Assembly (NCBI GenBank): GCA_032622095.1
Contig: CP136064.1
Location: 216,582,205-216,646,204, forward strand
Direction of reading: 5' to 3'
Source of the DNA: Siphonodentalium dalli
Taxonomy: Eukaryota > Mollusca > Scaphopoda > Gadilida > Siphonodentaliidae
DNA: 64,000 nucleotides
Position 1 is the stretch's first letter. Every line of letters begins with the position of its first letter. Under the pieces are notes generated by a model that searched no databases, had not been told where the DNA came from, and worked only from the letters and a program-made list of their open reading frames with translations. A program made the position numbers and the translations under genes. Of this stretch, positions 1-15,600 are shown piece after piece.

Positions 1-165
1 TTACGAATTTTGTGTATTCTGCACAATGACCAATGACAGATGATCAGCAATTTATAAAACATTTTTTTTCAATTAAAACAGCTTCTGAAACAGGTTAAAC
101 TGTTATTTGAACTAATTGAGATCAATCCCAGTCACATGAGTGATATCAGTAGAGTTGTATGCGAT

Positions 166-430
166 TTTAGACCAATTTTAGTGAAATTTGGGAGGTGGGT
201 GTCAAAAAATTGGGACTAAATTTTTTTTTTTTTTTTGCAGGTTTGGGGGTGGTGGGTCCCCGAAAATGCCAGATGCAAAAAAACGGCACACCTTCCTGCG
301 AATTTTTTACTGCCCCCCCCCCCCCCCGTGCGGAGGGTGAATTTGGTGATGCTAGCCCACTGTGGGAGACTAAATTCACCCTCTGGGAACCTCATTCTGC
401 AAATATCAGACACACTATTTCCAGGCTTGA
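166..430. mobile_element. Partial hAT-type double-hairpin MITE
   Basis: The right half matches the complete copies at 54946-55199 and 57332-57587: a stem around GGTGAATTTGGTGATGC, CCTCATTCTGC, and a terminal CAGGCTTGA. The left terminal repeat is not recognisable. The left side instead has a poly-T run and a 15-base C run (about 313-327), so the copy is broken or was rebuilt by another insertion. Confidence 0.6.
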
Positions 431-450
431 GCATTGGTTACCACACTCAC

Positions 451-611
451 TTCACAATACACAGTAAAGTATCCCTCAGCTGCATCTGTTCCCGTGATGA
501 TAGCTCCACGCCGACTCAGTGCCGACATCACGCCGCCCTGAAACTCATCCGGAGCATTCACCTCGACCAACATCACAGGTTCTATAAGCATCCAACTTCC
601 ATCAGCAAATA
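451..611 (-). CDS. GFM1: GFM1 exon, domain V start
   Basis: A 161-nt exon encoding [20 protein letters not shown] and [20 protein letters not shown]. Its donor GTGAGTG is at 450-444. The remaining ~55 C-terminal residues must lie left of position 1. A hAT-type MITE remnant ends about 20 bp from the donor. Confidence 0.95.
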
Positions 612-3600
612 CTGAAAAAGTGTAGATCAAGATAATAAGCTAACATTCTAATCAGATAGTTTAATTACATAACATGAAACGTGTTTCGGGTTGTTAAAGT
701 GATGTGAAACACTCCGGTAGGGTTATCAAATAGAAATGGAGAATAATATTGTTCAAAGTAGTTATTTTTACAAATATTATATCTAAATTGACAACACACA
801 TCGTCAATCTTATATCTAATATATATTTTGGGACTTCTGTTTATCTGTTAGCTATGGCCGGGAAAACTGCCGGACGGATTTCGACCAAACTTCCTATCTA
901 AGGGTAAAAACCCAGATGAAGTGTCGTCGCATTGCTTTTGAGAAGCTTCGAGCACTCATTCTCCATTCCCACTGCCGGCGTCTTGGAATTGTGGGGTTAA
1001 ATCGCATGATAGTCAGTGTTCGCGCTGTCGGTAGCCAAATTAGCCAATGGCTAATCTTTTTAGAATTTGGCTAATAAAAATTTCATTTGGCTAAACTTTT
1101 GGCTAAACTTTTTTTTACCCCAAATGGAGACTGAAAGCATGGAGTCAGAAAGCTAATTAATAAAAGCGCTCAATAGATCGACATTGAAGACGAAGTTAGG
1201 TGACGTACGAAAGTATTTCATTATTTTCGTACTTATGAAATATCGTTCCTTAAGTAACAGCAAAATGTAAGCTCTAACATTTAGTGTAAACATATTTTAT
1301 TTCCAAATCTAACATAATATACAGACACTGCGCTGCCACTTGCCAAATTTGCCAATGGTTTTCAATTATGTGATGTAAACGATCTAGTCCGAAAACATCG
1401 AAAGTATGAATATATCGCCGACTGTACAAAGGGAAACCCGATCGCGGACAGTACAAAGGGAAACCCGATCTACAACTCTATCAACCAAGCGATCACAAAG
1501 TGATATGCAATCAAAGTGTGCATTGACGCCGGTATATAAGCAATTTGATCGTAACAGGCTGTTTTAATCTGGAGAAAGAGTACGTCACTCTGCACGAAAC
1601 AGCAAAAGCTCATTATTTTACATTTAATCCCATAATCCCCAATTGTCTGTCTGTCACTCACAGGGCTCCTGCACAATGCATGTTTATGATGACATTGTAT
1701 TTATGACGGTCGAGGTTTATGAGCACCAAGTGTAAGACAATAGCTTAATAAGCCAAATGTGAATCACGACAGATATTTTGTGGCTATTTGTCGTCAATAC
1801 CGATACAGTCAAAATAATATGCATGCTTTTATGACATATTTTAATTTGATAATGGCGTAACAATATTAAGTTATTAGTTTCCAGATATCACTTAGATATT
1901 TTCGCAAGGATAAATGATTTAAAAAAAGATATTGATATAAAACAAAAAAATAATGGCATTAAGAAGGACATTCCTGGGTTATCCCCCCCCAATCACTCTT
2001 TCACATAAATATTAATACATTTTTAATAAATGATATATATAAAAATACTTCTAGTTCATCAAAATTATTTAAAATATTGTGTATTTTACCTGTGTCTGTT
2101 AGATTTTACGTTTTAGTAATTAATTGTGAACCGACCAGAAAACGATGATTTAATTTGGCCAAAGTTCTTTTTAATTTGGCCAAAAAACATTTGGCTAAAG
2201 TTTTTTTCATTTGGCTAATAAAATTTTCATTTGGCTAAACTTTTGGCTAAAGTTTTTTTCGGTCCAGCGCGAACACTGGTGATAGTTAAAGAGCGTTCGT
2301 ATCCGCAGTGTTGTTGATAAAGAGTGTGTCTGTGTCCAGACATGAGCGTGTTGTGTCTGTGTCCAGACATGAGCGTGTTGTGTGATCCTTATGTCTGTGT
2401 TCGTACTTAGGGGTTCCTAGGAATGGGGGAGATTTTCATCGGGTCACTTTTTCCTCCCGAGGTGACCTTCACCTTGAAACGGGTACCCACAAATGATATA
2501 TATGTATGTGTGTGTCCGTTATAGACTCGAAAACGGCCCTACCGATTGAGTGCAAACTTGCTACCTAGGGACACTTTTGTCCAGGAAGTCTCATGGACCA
2601 GTCAAATTGTGACCCCGACCTGACCTTCAAAATGGTCAATTCAAGGTCAAATCGGGTAAAACTGACGGATTTCGACGAAATTTGATACCTTTTGATACTT
2701 TTGTCCGGGGAGTGTTTTGGACGGGTCAAATCGTGACTCCTACCTGACTTTGACCTTCAAAATGGGCAATTCAAGGTCAAAGCCCGGACGAAGTCGGGTC
2801 ACCTGCTATATTAAATAAATGCAGTGACTACCGATCGCGAAATGTTTTCGTTATTTTATCGCCGATAGATGCGTCCCGATTCAAGTAGTAAATATTTACA
2901 ATTTAGAGTAGTTCGGACGATGTTTTCTATGGAGTGGTACGGTCTATTTGCTTGAGATTTTCGGTGATGTTGGTAGAATGCTACATTCCTTAAGTTGGCA
3001 TAGCGACCGAATTCTAACTTATCAGTTTCACGCACCCGAACGAGTACATAATATGTCTTTAAGACTTCACATGGTGAGGAATGAGGTCACACCAATAATC
3101 ATCAAATACAGACTGGAGAATACTTCATAAAAAAGCAAGCCTGAGTTGAGTCAATCTTGCCTGACAAAATGTCAGACGGAGCCTTCTGCATTAACAACTG
3201 AAACAACTCATGCTTATATTCATTCCTGTTTAGGTCACGTAAAACATGTGCAAACGCGGTTTTTAATTTTATTATTTATTTCCTGATGCACACTACAACA
3301 ATAATTCCACTTCTGCATTGGCTAGCTCTGAGTTTAATTTAAGTTGCCTGTGGTCATTATTACCCGAAACAATGTCCACAGAAGTTATTTGATATATCCC
3401 ATGTAATTTATGGCGTCAAAAATCACCCAAATAAAGCATCACTGACGGATTTTTTCAAAGAGATCGCAGACAGTATACATGTTTAACACAAGTTTGAATA
3501 TGGCTACCAATTACAGTATGAACAGAAATTGAATTGGGAAATGGGAAAGTTTGTATAAAAAAACACAATTATTTTATACCAATAAACAAATTTCCCGACA

Positions 3601-6600
3601 AATTGAACACGAATATAAATGTTGAACGCACAGGGTTTCGGAACCATGTGTGTGGGCCTGAGAAACGGGAATTTGACTTTGCATGGCTTTAATTTTTAAT
3701 TATGCCAAAATTGTACCAGGCAACTATTTTGTGAATGTAGGTAAGTATATATCATAATCATATATGGTCATCTATATAATTGGTAGCAATGGAGAGGCAA
3801 TGGTGACCGAGAGTTGGGAAGAGTGAGAAAACAGAATTTGTGACATACCATTCTTGACTGCAAACTCTGTCGCCGTGTGGAAAGCAAGATCACTGGAATC
3901 CACACTGTGATGAGCACCTTGAAACAAGAACATTTTACTGTGATAACATATATAATTTTCGGAGTAAAAGGTGTGTGGTCAAAGAGGGAATGTAATTTAA
4001 GTGTGAAATTTAAGTTGTGGTGAGTAAGATTTAAATAAACCATGACTGTTGTTTAGTTTCAAGACAAGAAGTATGTCAAAATATTCCAGCAATATCAAAC
4101 AGCAACTGTAGTAACTTTAAAAATATTCAATTTGTCAGCTGTAATGATTAATCCATGTCTTTTGTCCATTTTATATCATATATAAAATCATTCAAGAGTA
4201 GTTTAAGGGTTCAAAACAGATAGATAGAGGATATCTAGTGTTTTTTAGGGGATACCGAAAATTATCTCATGAGTGACCGTGACCATAACAAATGTATATT
4301 TTTCACTCGTGGCAAGCCACATGCGAAAATTAGACATTTGTCATGGTCACGAATGAGATAATTTTCGGTATCCACTCAAAAACACTAGATTTTCTTTTAA
4401 TGTGTACCCATACCATGTATGGTAAACATAATGCTGACGTCCGGATCAACCATCCGTCGTTCGTCCGTCCATCTGTCTGTCCGTCCGTCCGTCGAGCCGT
4501 AGACACTTGCTATCCGATTACTCGAATATTTTTTATCGGATCGTGTTCAAATTTTATGTGCATGTTTATATTGACACACTCCTCACCTGTATAGTTTTTG
4601 GTATCGATCGGTTGATCGGTTTAGAAATTATTAACACTTTGCATCCGCACATAGGCATGAGCTATCCGATGCTGTAACCAAAGTCTTTTTTGTCCGATTG
4701 TGTTCATATTTGATATGTAGGTTTATGATGACACACACCTCACCTGTATAGTTTTTGGTATCGATTGGTTGATCGGTTTAGAAAATAATTAACCCTGCAC
4801 ACAAATGCTATCTGATGCATCTAAGTCAAACAATTTTCTTCTGATATGCCTCATATTTCTTACCTAGGTTTTTCTTAGCACGTTCTTCATCAGTATAGAT
4901 TTTGGTAATGTTTAGTTAACCCTTTCTACTCTTGTTTTTAAATAGTATTAATCCAAGCCAGGATGACTCAAACATTTTTCATCTGATCGACACCAAATTT
5001 GGTATATGAATTTCTGACCCCTAAATACAGATCAAGTTCGAATATGGGTTTGATCCGATATATTTTAACAGAGTTATGGCCCTTTATAATTCAAACCTGC
5101 ACTATTAAAGTTTTAAGAGAAAATTACCCCACTGAGCACTGTGTTATTGGAATGAGACAATTATAGCTATGGACACCTGATATGCTAACCACTGGTGCCT
5201 GGCAGACCTGTTTATCATCTGTCAAACAGCACTCAAACTGTGATTGATGACCCTTTATTCCAGTTCTGCTCTCTGTGCAATATTAAGTTAATCCCCCTGT
5301 TGAAACAGGTCCATGGCATTAATTAATGTACACTCTATAAGACTCTTAGTTCCATCATATGATGTCATTGAAAATGATTAACCCTCTCCACACATCATAT
5401 GGTCTTCTGATGTTTTTTATTTGATCATTCTCCTATTCTATGTCCAATTTGATGGTGATCCACTTTTCACTTGCATGGATTTGGGATTACAATTAACCCA
5501 TTCCATAGACACGTATTATCCGATAGACATTTATTAAATTATCGCTTTCACTTTGAGCCAGGTTCAGTCAGTGTTTCAATAAATGACCAATTGAATATTC
5601 ATCATTAGAGGAAATGTCTTATGTCTCAATTGCATTTGGGCTGCAGGATAATATTAAGGGTGCTGGGATTCTTGAGACTGACTTATTGATTGGGTTTCTA
5701 AATCCAATGAAATGCCTTTTGTTGACTCTTTTGTGTTTATCAGTTCATTATTTTAGTTAAGATCAACCCCTTACAATCTGATTTGATAACTCAAATATTT
5801 CCATTGATTATGTTTATAGTTCTGGCACAGTTTATGATAACACACCCCTAACCTGCATAGTGAGGGTCATTTGGTTTATTTGCTTAAAAATATTAACATC
5901 CTTCACCAATCCTGTTGACACAATGTGATAGCTAAATATTTTTTGCACGATCACTCTATAAATAATCACATCTGTGATAATCATGACACATTCTTCGCCT
6001 GTATAGATTTTGGTATTGATTGAATGGTTTTGAAAATACTAACCATAACTTTAATTATATTTCCACTGTTTACAGACATTGTATCTTTCCAGTGATCAGC
6101 TAAGAAGAAAATTAACCTTTATATCTAATTATTAGCAATCATATTTTATATCCAGGTCTATACATCCCTCACTTGTATAGTTGTTCAGGTATTGATTGTT
6201 TTTTTAGTGGTGAAATATTAATAGGTTGTTATGCATTTTTAATATGCAGCTGACACAAAACATAATAAAAAAAAAAATAGCAATGATAATAAAAAGAACA
6301 CAATATATTATGTCTCATGTTCCAATGTAATAAACAGATAAATTGAGTTGCTATGGTGTTTATCTACTTAATTTCTTAACTAATTTATATTTAACGGCTA
6401 TGGTACTTCTCTCCGACTATGGATTGAGCTTAATTAGCTTTATCACTCTATAAGACATATCTGTGTTGGAGTGACCTAATAGGTTGAAATCAAAACATTG
6501 TGTTTATGTGAGCAAGGTGCTCAATAAGTGTGATTCCACTTGTGAACTTAATAGTAAGGTGTGAATTGTTGAAAGTTTTGCACTCATGAAAAGGATGGTG

Positions 6601-9600
6601 TAAGGATTTATGAAATAGATCATCGCTGTTGCCAAGGTATGGGTTAAACATCTGCCGATCGTGATTGGCCTCTCGTTATTATATGCATGCTGTGCATATA
6701 CTAATGATAACCGGGTCACATTCATATCTAATACTTCATAATATAATTAAACTAATGCTACTATATATGGTTAACATTTTACAATTTGATGATAGTTATT
6801 TAAGAAATTCAGTTACATCATAGATGTCCGTAACGTCAAAGCTACAATGAAAGTGTAATTTTCTATATCCTCACTGCTAGTGGTGGATAACGATTATTAT
6901 CTGTTACTGATTTCTTCTATAATCTATTGTTGAGCATATAATAAAATATTTTTACCTCTAATTATAGCACATGCTATTAGAAGGCACACATGATATGTTT
7001 TCTTATATTACAGTCTGATGCTTCATTGATTCATTCACAGTATTGTCTTGAACCCACTTAACAAAACATTTAACATAACATATCCTGCATTTAGTATATA
7101 CTCCTTGTCACTTAACTAACAAATGTTCTTCACAGCATTCCAACAATTGTCAGAAATTGAACCTGGGGAAAAAGTTATATCTTTGCCAAGAATCTCTACT
7201 CTGGCTAACGCCCGTAGAGATTATATTCCACAGTACAAAACCTTGGAACTTTTTGAAGTTTTGACAGGGAACTTATAAAGTCAAAAAAATAATGCGGGGA
7301 ATATAATTCTTAGTTATTAGCCGTTTCTTAATAATGTACTTTGCTGTAGGTGAAGGTAACAACTCAAAATTTCACAATTTAAGTGAATTAGTGAGCGATT
7401 TTGCTTGGCGTTGCTTACAATTATGGAACTTCTCCTGGGTAATTAATTAAATGTCTATTGCGATATCGGCTCACAAAAGTCTGAGAAAAGCATGCAATTT
7501 TGTGTTGGACATTCACCTACAGTGAAGTACGTTATTGAGGAACAGATGATAACTAAGAAATATATTCCCCGCATTATTGTTTCGACTTTTTATGTTCCCT
7601 GTCAAAACTAAGAGTTCCAAGGTTTTGTACTGGCGGAATATGATCTCCACAGGCGTTAGCCAGAGCAGAGATTCATGGCATGATCTAAGGTCCAACCAAA
7701 CATTTCAATGTGAACAATTTCTACACCCTTGGGCTTTGAGTTGAACAAAGTACTGGACAGTTTATTCTGAAAATTGCAATAATGTTTGATATAATATTTG
7801 ATACTCACCATCTTGTATCCTAAATCTAACACCAGTAAGTTTGTGTCCTGTCAGTGCACCCTTCTCAGCCATGGCCAGGAAACCCTAAAGGTATTAACAA
7901 GGATTAGCTACATGCGGGAGAGTAGAATGGATACCTTCCTCTCCTGAATCTTGGATCCATATTGACTCAATAAGTAACATGTCAACAGATTGTTTACATA
8001 ATTATAGTCAATAATATGTTGGCGAATGTCAAACCAATCAGCAAATAAAAAGAGACTGCTGGCATCAAAGATAATGAGACAACAACAGTTACTGTCCACA
8101 TTCTAATAACTGTTAACATTATATTCAAGGAAAGTTCAAGGATCTCTGTGTGTTCACAAAGAAAGGTCAAATTAAAACAAAATACTGGTGTGGCTAATCA
8201 CATCATTTAAATTCCGTGACTTGACTCATATTTCTTTCTAATCTTTTGTATCACATCAGAACCTCTTTGACATGTCATGGTTGAGTGTGTTGGAAAACAC
8301 CTAACTCACATCATCTTCCAGTCATAAGGGTTGCATTCAATTCCCAACAAGGGAAAAGCAGACAACCCTTTCATGATGGGAGCCACACTGGTGCAGCATT
8401 AAAGATCATGTGCCATAGGGAGCCTCACATATATAAGAGAATGCACTGATTTCAAGGTCATGGTAAATATTGTTATGCCAATATATTCTCTCTATATGTG
8501 AGGCTCCCTATAGGAGACTTGCATATATAAGAGGATGCATTGGCACACGGTTTTCACAAAATTTCAGGACGCTCCAGATGGATGGAAGAACAGAACATGA
8601 TATATATTAGTAATCTACTGATACTTATACATCCTCACCTTTTTTATTGCAGGGATGTAGTTCTTGGGAATATTGGTACCAACAGTTTCATCAACAAATT
8701 CCAGCTTTGTATTATCCTCTGGTGGAAGTGGCTTAAAGTGAGTTAAAAAACAATCAAAATTTCATATCATATAACAAAGACGTGATTCTCGTTGGTTTGT
8801 ATAGTGAACAGGAAGTGACTTGGTACATAGCGATCAGTGTTCATATAGTATCATTGATTGAAATTAGTTTTTTTGGTATCACAGATTATAAATATAGATT
8901 ATCAATATAGCTGGCTGTTTTAGAAAAAAGTAATTGACTACTATGAAAACTAATAATTGTAACAGCTTTATTTGAATATACATAGATGGAGATGAAGCCC
9001 AGAAATAAACTGTCATCTCTGAATTACATAAAAAAAATGAATTCAATCTGATCTACAATGATGAGAGTCTGAAGAAATTATGTGTACCCATCTGTGTTGC
9101 GTAATTACAGAGTACAATATGAACTAGAGGTGGGCTATCCAAATGGGACCTAAAGGATATCTCCCCCTCCAGGTTGAGTCTACAGACAGATGGATGCCCT
9201 GATGCACGGACGGACAAATTCCCTGACAGACTGACAGAAAGCTAATTCATTAAGGGGGGTATAATTATTAAGTATTTACTACCAACATTCACATTATCTT
9301 TTTAGAATATATCTGATTTAATATGTACATACCTCCATGATGCCACAAACTCTAGCATATTGACCCTGACCTCCAGTTTGTTTCTTGTGGAAGTAATCAA
9401 ATCTGCAATATGAAAGGATCAATGACACTGTAGGTCAACTTGGAGAGGGGATAATTTCATGTGTTACAGTCAATTGGGCGATTATGAATGCAGAAAGTTG
9501 AAATGTTTAAGTAATACTAGATATCAACATGAAGAAATATATATAAAGTAAAATCCGAGATGGCTGGTGGGGGCCATGTTTTCCAATGATATTCAAAAAC

Positions 9601-12600
9601 ATTTGGTAGTGCCCATCCAGTAGATCAATATCAAGATCAACATGAGTGAAGCGGACTGTAGGGTGTGCTAAAGGATTAAGTCATGCAAAGAGTAAAATCT
9701 AAAATGGCTGCCAGAGGCATGTTTTTTAACGAAATTTGGAAAAATTGGATTACTCCAATCTTGTGGTCATCCCGAAGATCCATGTGAAGTTTATGACGAT
9801 CGGACAAGTGGGGTGTCATCTGTAGGATGTACCAAAGGATTTAGTCATACAAAGAGTAAAATCCAAGATTGGTTCTTTCCAAATGTTTTATTGTCATCTA
9901 CTGAACTTGCGATTAATGGACGAATGTTGAAATTTTTCGATGACGTATCACAATGTCTTTCATTTTGTGTGACACTAATTAAATTCTTCACACTTAAAGA
10001 CGAAAATTGGTATGTTCTTTTGTGTTTAAACCAACATAAGCACAGGCTGTAAAATCAATTGATGTATTTGAGCAGACAACTGCATATTCTAGCAACCACT
10101 ATGTGCCACCCATTATGACTGGGTGTGGAATCATACATTAGTGCATAAAGCATCACCATGATCCATAATCACTCATTGGCATTTTCAACACAGTATGTTC
10201 CATTATGTATTCTGAACCTGCTGTTCTAATCATATGTCATAACTGTAAGAACTATTGTAATTATTGGTTAGGAATGGACCAACATTCCCTGAATTTATGA
10301 TCTTTACTAGTGAGAAACTCTAACAACTCCATCCATCTGATAAGGTCCGAAACGAAAACCGATGAAGATACAGACACCATATTGTTAGCTAAGCTACCAA
10401 TAGATATTCTTGATATGACCGCAGTACTAGTATGTACTTTTTTGGTCCCAGTAGATCAACTTTAACTTAAACAAATTTTTATGTTTGCTATATTTAGTTT
10501 GCTGTTTCCAGATATGAAACAAATATAGATATAACCTCAGGTACTGGCATACCCCCAGGGTGCCAAATTCATGGCCAGTACGAAACCTAAATTTAAATTT
10601 AACAATGAAAGATGACACTAAATTGGAAACAACATCTACTATTTTGAAAGCAGTCATGATGGCGAAACTCCATACTAAATTTCACTCAGATCCAATAACC
10701 CATGACTTAGTTATCTGTGCGGACAGACAAAAAACTAAGATTTACAGATAAACAAAGTAGGATAACTGCAGAAAGTAAAATGCAGATGTCAATCGCCCTC
10801 TTTTGAAAGCAGTCATGATGTCGAACCTCCATCCTAAATTTAATTCTGATCTGATAACTTATAGGTCAGATATATGCCCAGACAGACAGACACACAGACA
10901 GACAGAAAGATGGACAAAGTAAATCCAGTATACCCAGGTATACCCCCCATTTTTCTATGAAATAATACAATGCTTACTCGCATGGAGCAGTGAGTGTTTC
11001 TCTGAATGAAACTTTAGGTTTTCCGAGAACACATTTAGCATTATATTCTCGCTCAAGCCTCTGAAAGTAGAAAGGATAAATGATACATTACTGAGAATAT
11101 GTGCACCAATAGGACCATAATTAAAAAAGAACAGCAAAGCCACATGCAGCCACACATATTTAGCATATATATTTAATGAAATTATATAATAGTTCCCCAT
11201 TTTACAATCAACGTAATTGCAAATTTAAATCCAGGTCAATTAAAGCATACCATAATTTGACATCTGATTGACTGATGAATAAAATGAATTCCTCGTGCGT
11301 TATGTCACTTGGCTCTAGTTGTTTGGCCAGTCAACTATTTGAACAAATCTCCCTACTTTTATCCAAAAATTAAGAAGAAATCCTAAAATTTTGCAGATCA
11401 GACTCATCATATGCCATAAATTTTAATTTAGCCATCATACCTGTGCATAAATCTCGAGATGTAATTCTCCCATCCCAGATGCTATGGTTTCTTTGTTGTC
11501 CGTATCATAATGTATCCTGTATGTTGGATCCTCCTTCGTGAAGCGAGCGATGCCTTTAGAGAAGCTGTCCATATCCTGTGTCTTCAGTGGTTTGATTGAC
11601 ATGGATATAACAGGCTCAGCCACAAACATTGACTCCTTGAATAAAGATACAGTAACATATGATACAATAATGTCATTCAGAAATACTATCGGCATGCTTT
11701 GTTCATACTTTGATCATTACAAAACAGATTTGAAACTGAAATTTGGCAATTTACAATCTAAATGTCGCTAGGAAGGCCCCATTCCTTTTGTTCCATGTGT
11801 ATTAACCCTTCCATGACGGGAGCCATGCTGATGCAGCATTAGAGATCCTGGGCCAGTGCATTCTGTTATATATGTGAGTCTCCTATATGGAGCCTCGCAT
11901 ATAAAAGAGAATGCACTGGCTTACAAGGACAAGGTAAATATTGTTAGGCTTATGTATTCTCTTATATAATTGAGACTCCCTATGGGCAACTAGCATATTT
12001 TAGGATTTTAAAAATGCATTGGCACAGGTTTTTCGCTAAATTTCAGGAACTGCAGTCATGGAAGAGTTAAGTATGGACCTGGTTCAAGAACTTATTGGGC
12101 AGAAATTTGGTTCAATATATTAAATTTTTCAATATAGGATTCACACTTGGTAACCTTGAATATTTGTATCACAATGAGTGAAAACATACAATCCTGAATC
12201 ATATCTACTGATGTCATCATTACAGTCCAGTTTTGGAGAAAATACATTACTGATTAAGGTTACGTATATTTGCACCATTCTTGAAATATCCTATCTACCC
12301 TACTTAAAGGGAGATGGTACCTAAATCCAGCCCTTTATGGGGCCCATCTCCTACTTTACTCAATTGACAAATCTAATTGAAGAATTAATATGAATCAAGA
12401 ATGAGAGTTAAAAACACTCATGTATACAAAGAACAATGCAATACAACTTGATAATTATAACAAAATAAGTAATAGGCTTAAGCCATTTACTCATTTTCAT
12501 TATAATTATGTTTTTTTACATCGTTCACATAGTAAATTTGTATATTTTTCACTCATCCCTGACTCAAATTCATTCATTTGTTGAATATTTTCTGTTGACT

Positions 12601-15600
12601 AGAGTATGAGATGGTCTCATAAAAAGCTGGATTTAGTTACAGTCTCCCATTAACCATGAAAATATTACTCAAAACATATTACTAACCATGGAGAAGTGTG
12701 TGTGTCCTTTTGTCACAAAACTGTCTCCGCTGGAACAATCAATACCAAATGTCGCACAAATATCTCCAGCAAACACCTCATCAACATCCTGTCAAAGGAA
12801 ACATAATAAATTCCAATTGTCGAACAAATGTCTCCATCGTTTTAGACATGTCATCAACATCCAATCAAAGTAAATAACATTAGTCAACATCCTAACAAGA
12901 GAACACCATCTCAGTCATGAATAAAGAACAGTGTTTGCGCTGTCGGTGGCTAAATTGGCCAATGGCTAATGTTTTTCTAAATTGGCCAATAAAAATTTCA
13001 TTTGGCCAAACGTTTTTTACCCTTAATGGAGACGGAAATCTAAGTGAAAAGTGCTGAATAGATCGACAGTGCCGACAAATTTAGGCGACAAAAGTATTGC
13101 CGTTCTTGAACACGCGAGTTTCATATTTCGGAAATGAAAACCCAAATTTATTTTGTAACGGGAGCGTTGATTGAATGGCGACGACTGTACAAAGGGGACA
13201 TTACACAACTCTTTTATATCTAATCAGTGTTTTTGTTTTTATACGCAGTCGATAACACCGACTATTTTTTGTTAATTGGGCAGTCTGTAAGATAAAATAT
13301 GCAAATGCATTGCCCATAATTAGATGTACAAGCGAACTTTACTTAACTCAAAGGCAAGCCAGTTACATAATGTGTCATAAACTGCCTCCCATCTAAAAAC
13401 AACAACCTGGCTTCAAATCATAAAAGGTTTGAATACAATAGATATTCAACAGTTATCACCTCAAGATAATAAACGACATTTTGTTTTATCTCAGCGAAAA
13501 TAGCAATGACAACTAACACAGCTAGACTATCTGCTGACTATTTGAACCACCTTATGAAAATTTGCATTGATGGCCCAGCCATTTCTGTCTTCGATTTCCA
13601 CCGTGCTTTTTGTATATGATCTGATATGAAATCTTGTTGTATTTTTCATAAATGAATATTGACTTACATGAATTGATCTGTCTTTAACGTGTGATATAAC
13701 ACACACCTATATGTTCATGTAAAATTATGTTTTTAAAGTTGTTTTTGTGTTGTTTTAATGTTTTTATTCTGAGTAACAAATAAAGTTTAAAACAGATAGT
13801 TTAGTCATCAATACCGCCCAGAAAATGAAGATTTAATACTAACTTCCATTTCATTGGAATGCATTCTGACTAATCTGGACACTCTTGTTTTCTTTTTTGT
13901 CCTCGTATTATATATGGTGTCTCCTTTACGTATTCCACCCTGGTATACTCTGATATAGGTCAACTGACCAAATCGACCAGCCTAAAAAGGAAATAGAGCA
14001 GACATATGGCACTTATAAATAGTTACAATTTATCTGGGATAATACCAAAGCAATAGAATGGGCATATCCCTTACATATATATTTTAATACTATTCTTAGT
14101 TTAAAGGCCCACTTAATTTTGGAACCCACAGATCACATTATATAAAATAGATGCCATATTATAGATGGGATAAATGTTTCTATGATTTCAGCTATGTTCT
14201 ATTACTCTATGGGCACCTTCCAAAACACAGATGTCCCAAATAGTGATGAATTATAGTATTTTAATAATATTTTATGTCATAGATTGTTATTAGAACCGTA
14301 TATCAAGGCACTATAAAAAAAATAATTGGTGAATCGAAAATTAAATTGGCCTTTAATTATTCTTTTTACAACCATCATCCATCTAAATTTATTAACAATA
14401 TTTTGCTAAAGATGAGAGGAAGGTCGCTAAGTTATAAGAACTTATTTAGTCCAAGCAGAGATTACCAATGGCTCTAGCTTATCTCAAGTTTGAAAGCTAG
14501 CCCAATAAATGGCTTATCAATGGTTCTAGTTTACCTCAAGTTTGAAAGCTAGCCCAAGAAATGGCATATCAAAGGTTCTGGCTGGATCCATTATAATCTT
14601 CTCTGGATGGTCTAACCTACAATATATAAACAGCCAGCATTGTATTATATATATTAAACAATATAGTTAATTAAAAGCAAGGTTCACAACTGGTCTGCAG
14701 GTTAAATTTGTTCCAGGCACATATAGACCCCAAACATAGAAAATAGGACCAGCTAGACAATCTTTTGGTGCTATTGTCAATATTCTCATTAAACTTTGTA
14801 ATTATTTGAAAAATAAGGTGAAATAAATATACTCTTCATATATGGAGATTGTGTGGAGAAATCCAGAAATACAAATAAAAAAACTCGCACAGGTTCTTTT
14901 GACTGACTTGCACTGTAGAGTCTGTTCAGTATAGATATGTCTAATTTTGGTATGTTGCAAAATGACAGAGCATTTGTACCCTGTTGTAGATGTAATAAGC
15001 ATTCACTAACTGAATGACAATCTAGGATTGTAGCCAATGTACGCAACATAACAGGGAACAAATACCTTGATGCTTTTCGGCATACCAAAATCTGCCATAT
15101 AAGGTTCAGTAGGTGCCACTGACAGGAGAGACGCTACCTGTCAGTTGAAAGAACTGTATCCAAATGTATCAATATATATATATACTATGCTTAAAAGTAA
15201 AACCATTATCAGATAAAAAAACAGGCTGATAATGCAGCCCTTGAAAGTAAAATATCCCACAGCTGTGGTATGTTAGATTCCACATGTTGCCACGGCGTTT
15301 CCCCCAGCATTGATTATTACCGTGGCCAATTTCGAGGACAGGATTATGTGATAGTTTGCCAATAAGCAAGTTGGCATAATTTTACAAGATGAAAAATTCT
15401 ATATTCAACAATGTGAACAAAATTAATGTTGCTTTCCAACATAAGGCATAAAAAAATGACACTTCTTGCTATTTAATGTTCTCTACTATATTTGGTGATA
15501 TGGTAACGGAGATATATAAATGCTGTTTCCAGCAACCAAACTCACCCTTCCTTGTTATCTAGAGCAATATTAGTAACCTCTGATGGATTTGGTAAATAGG

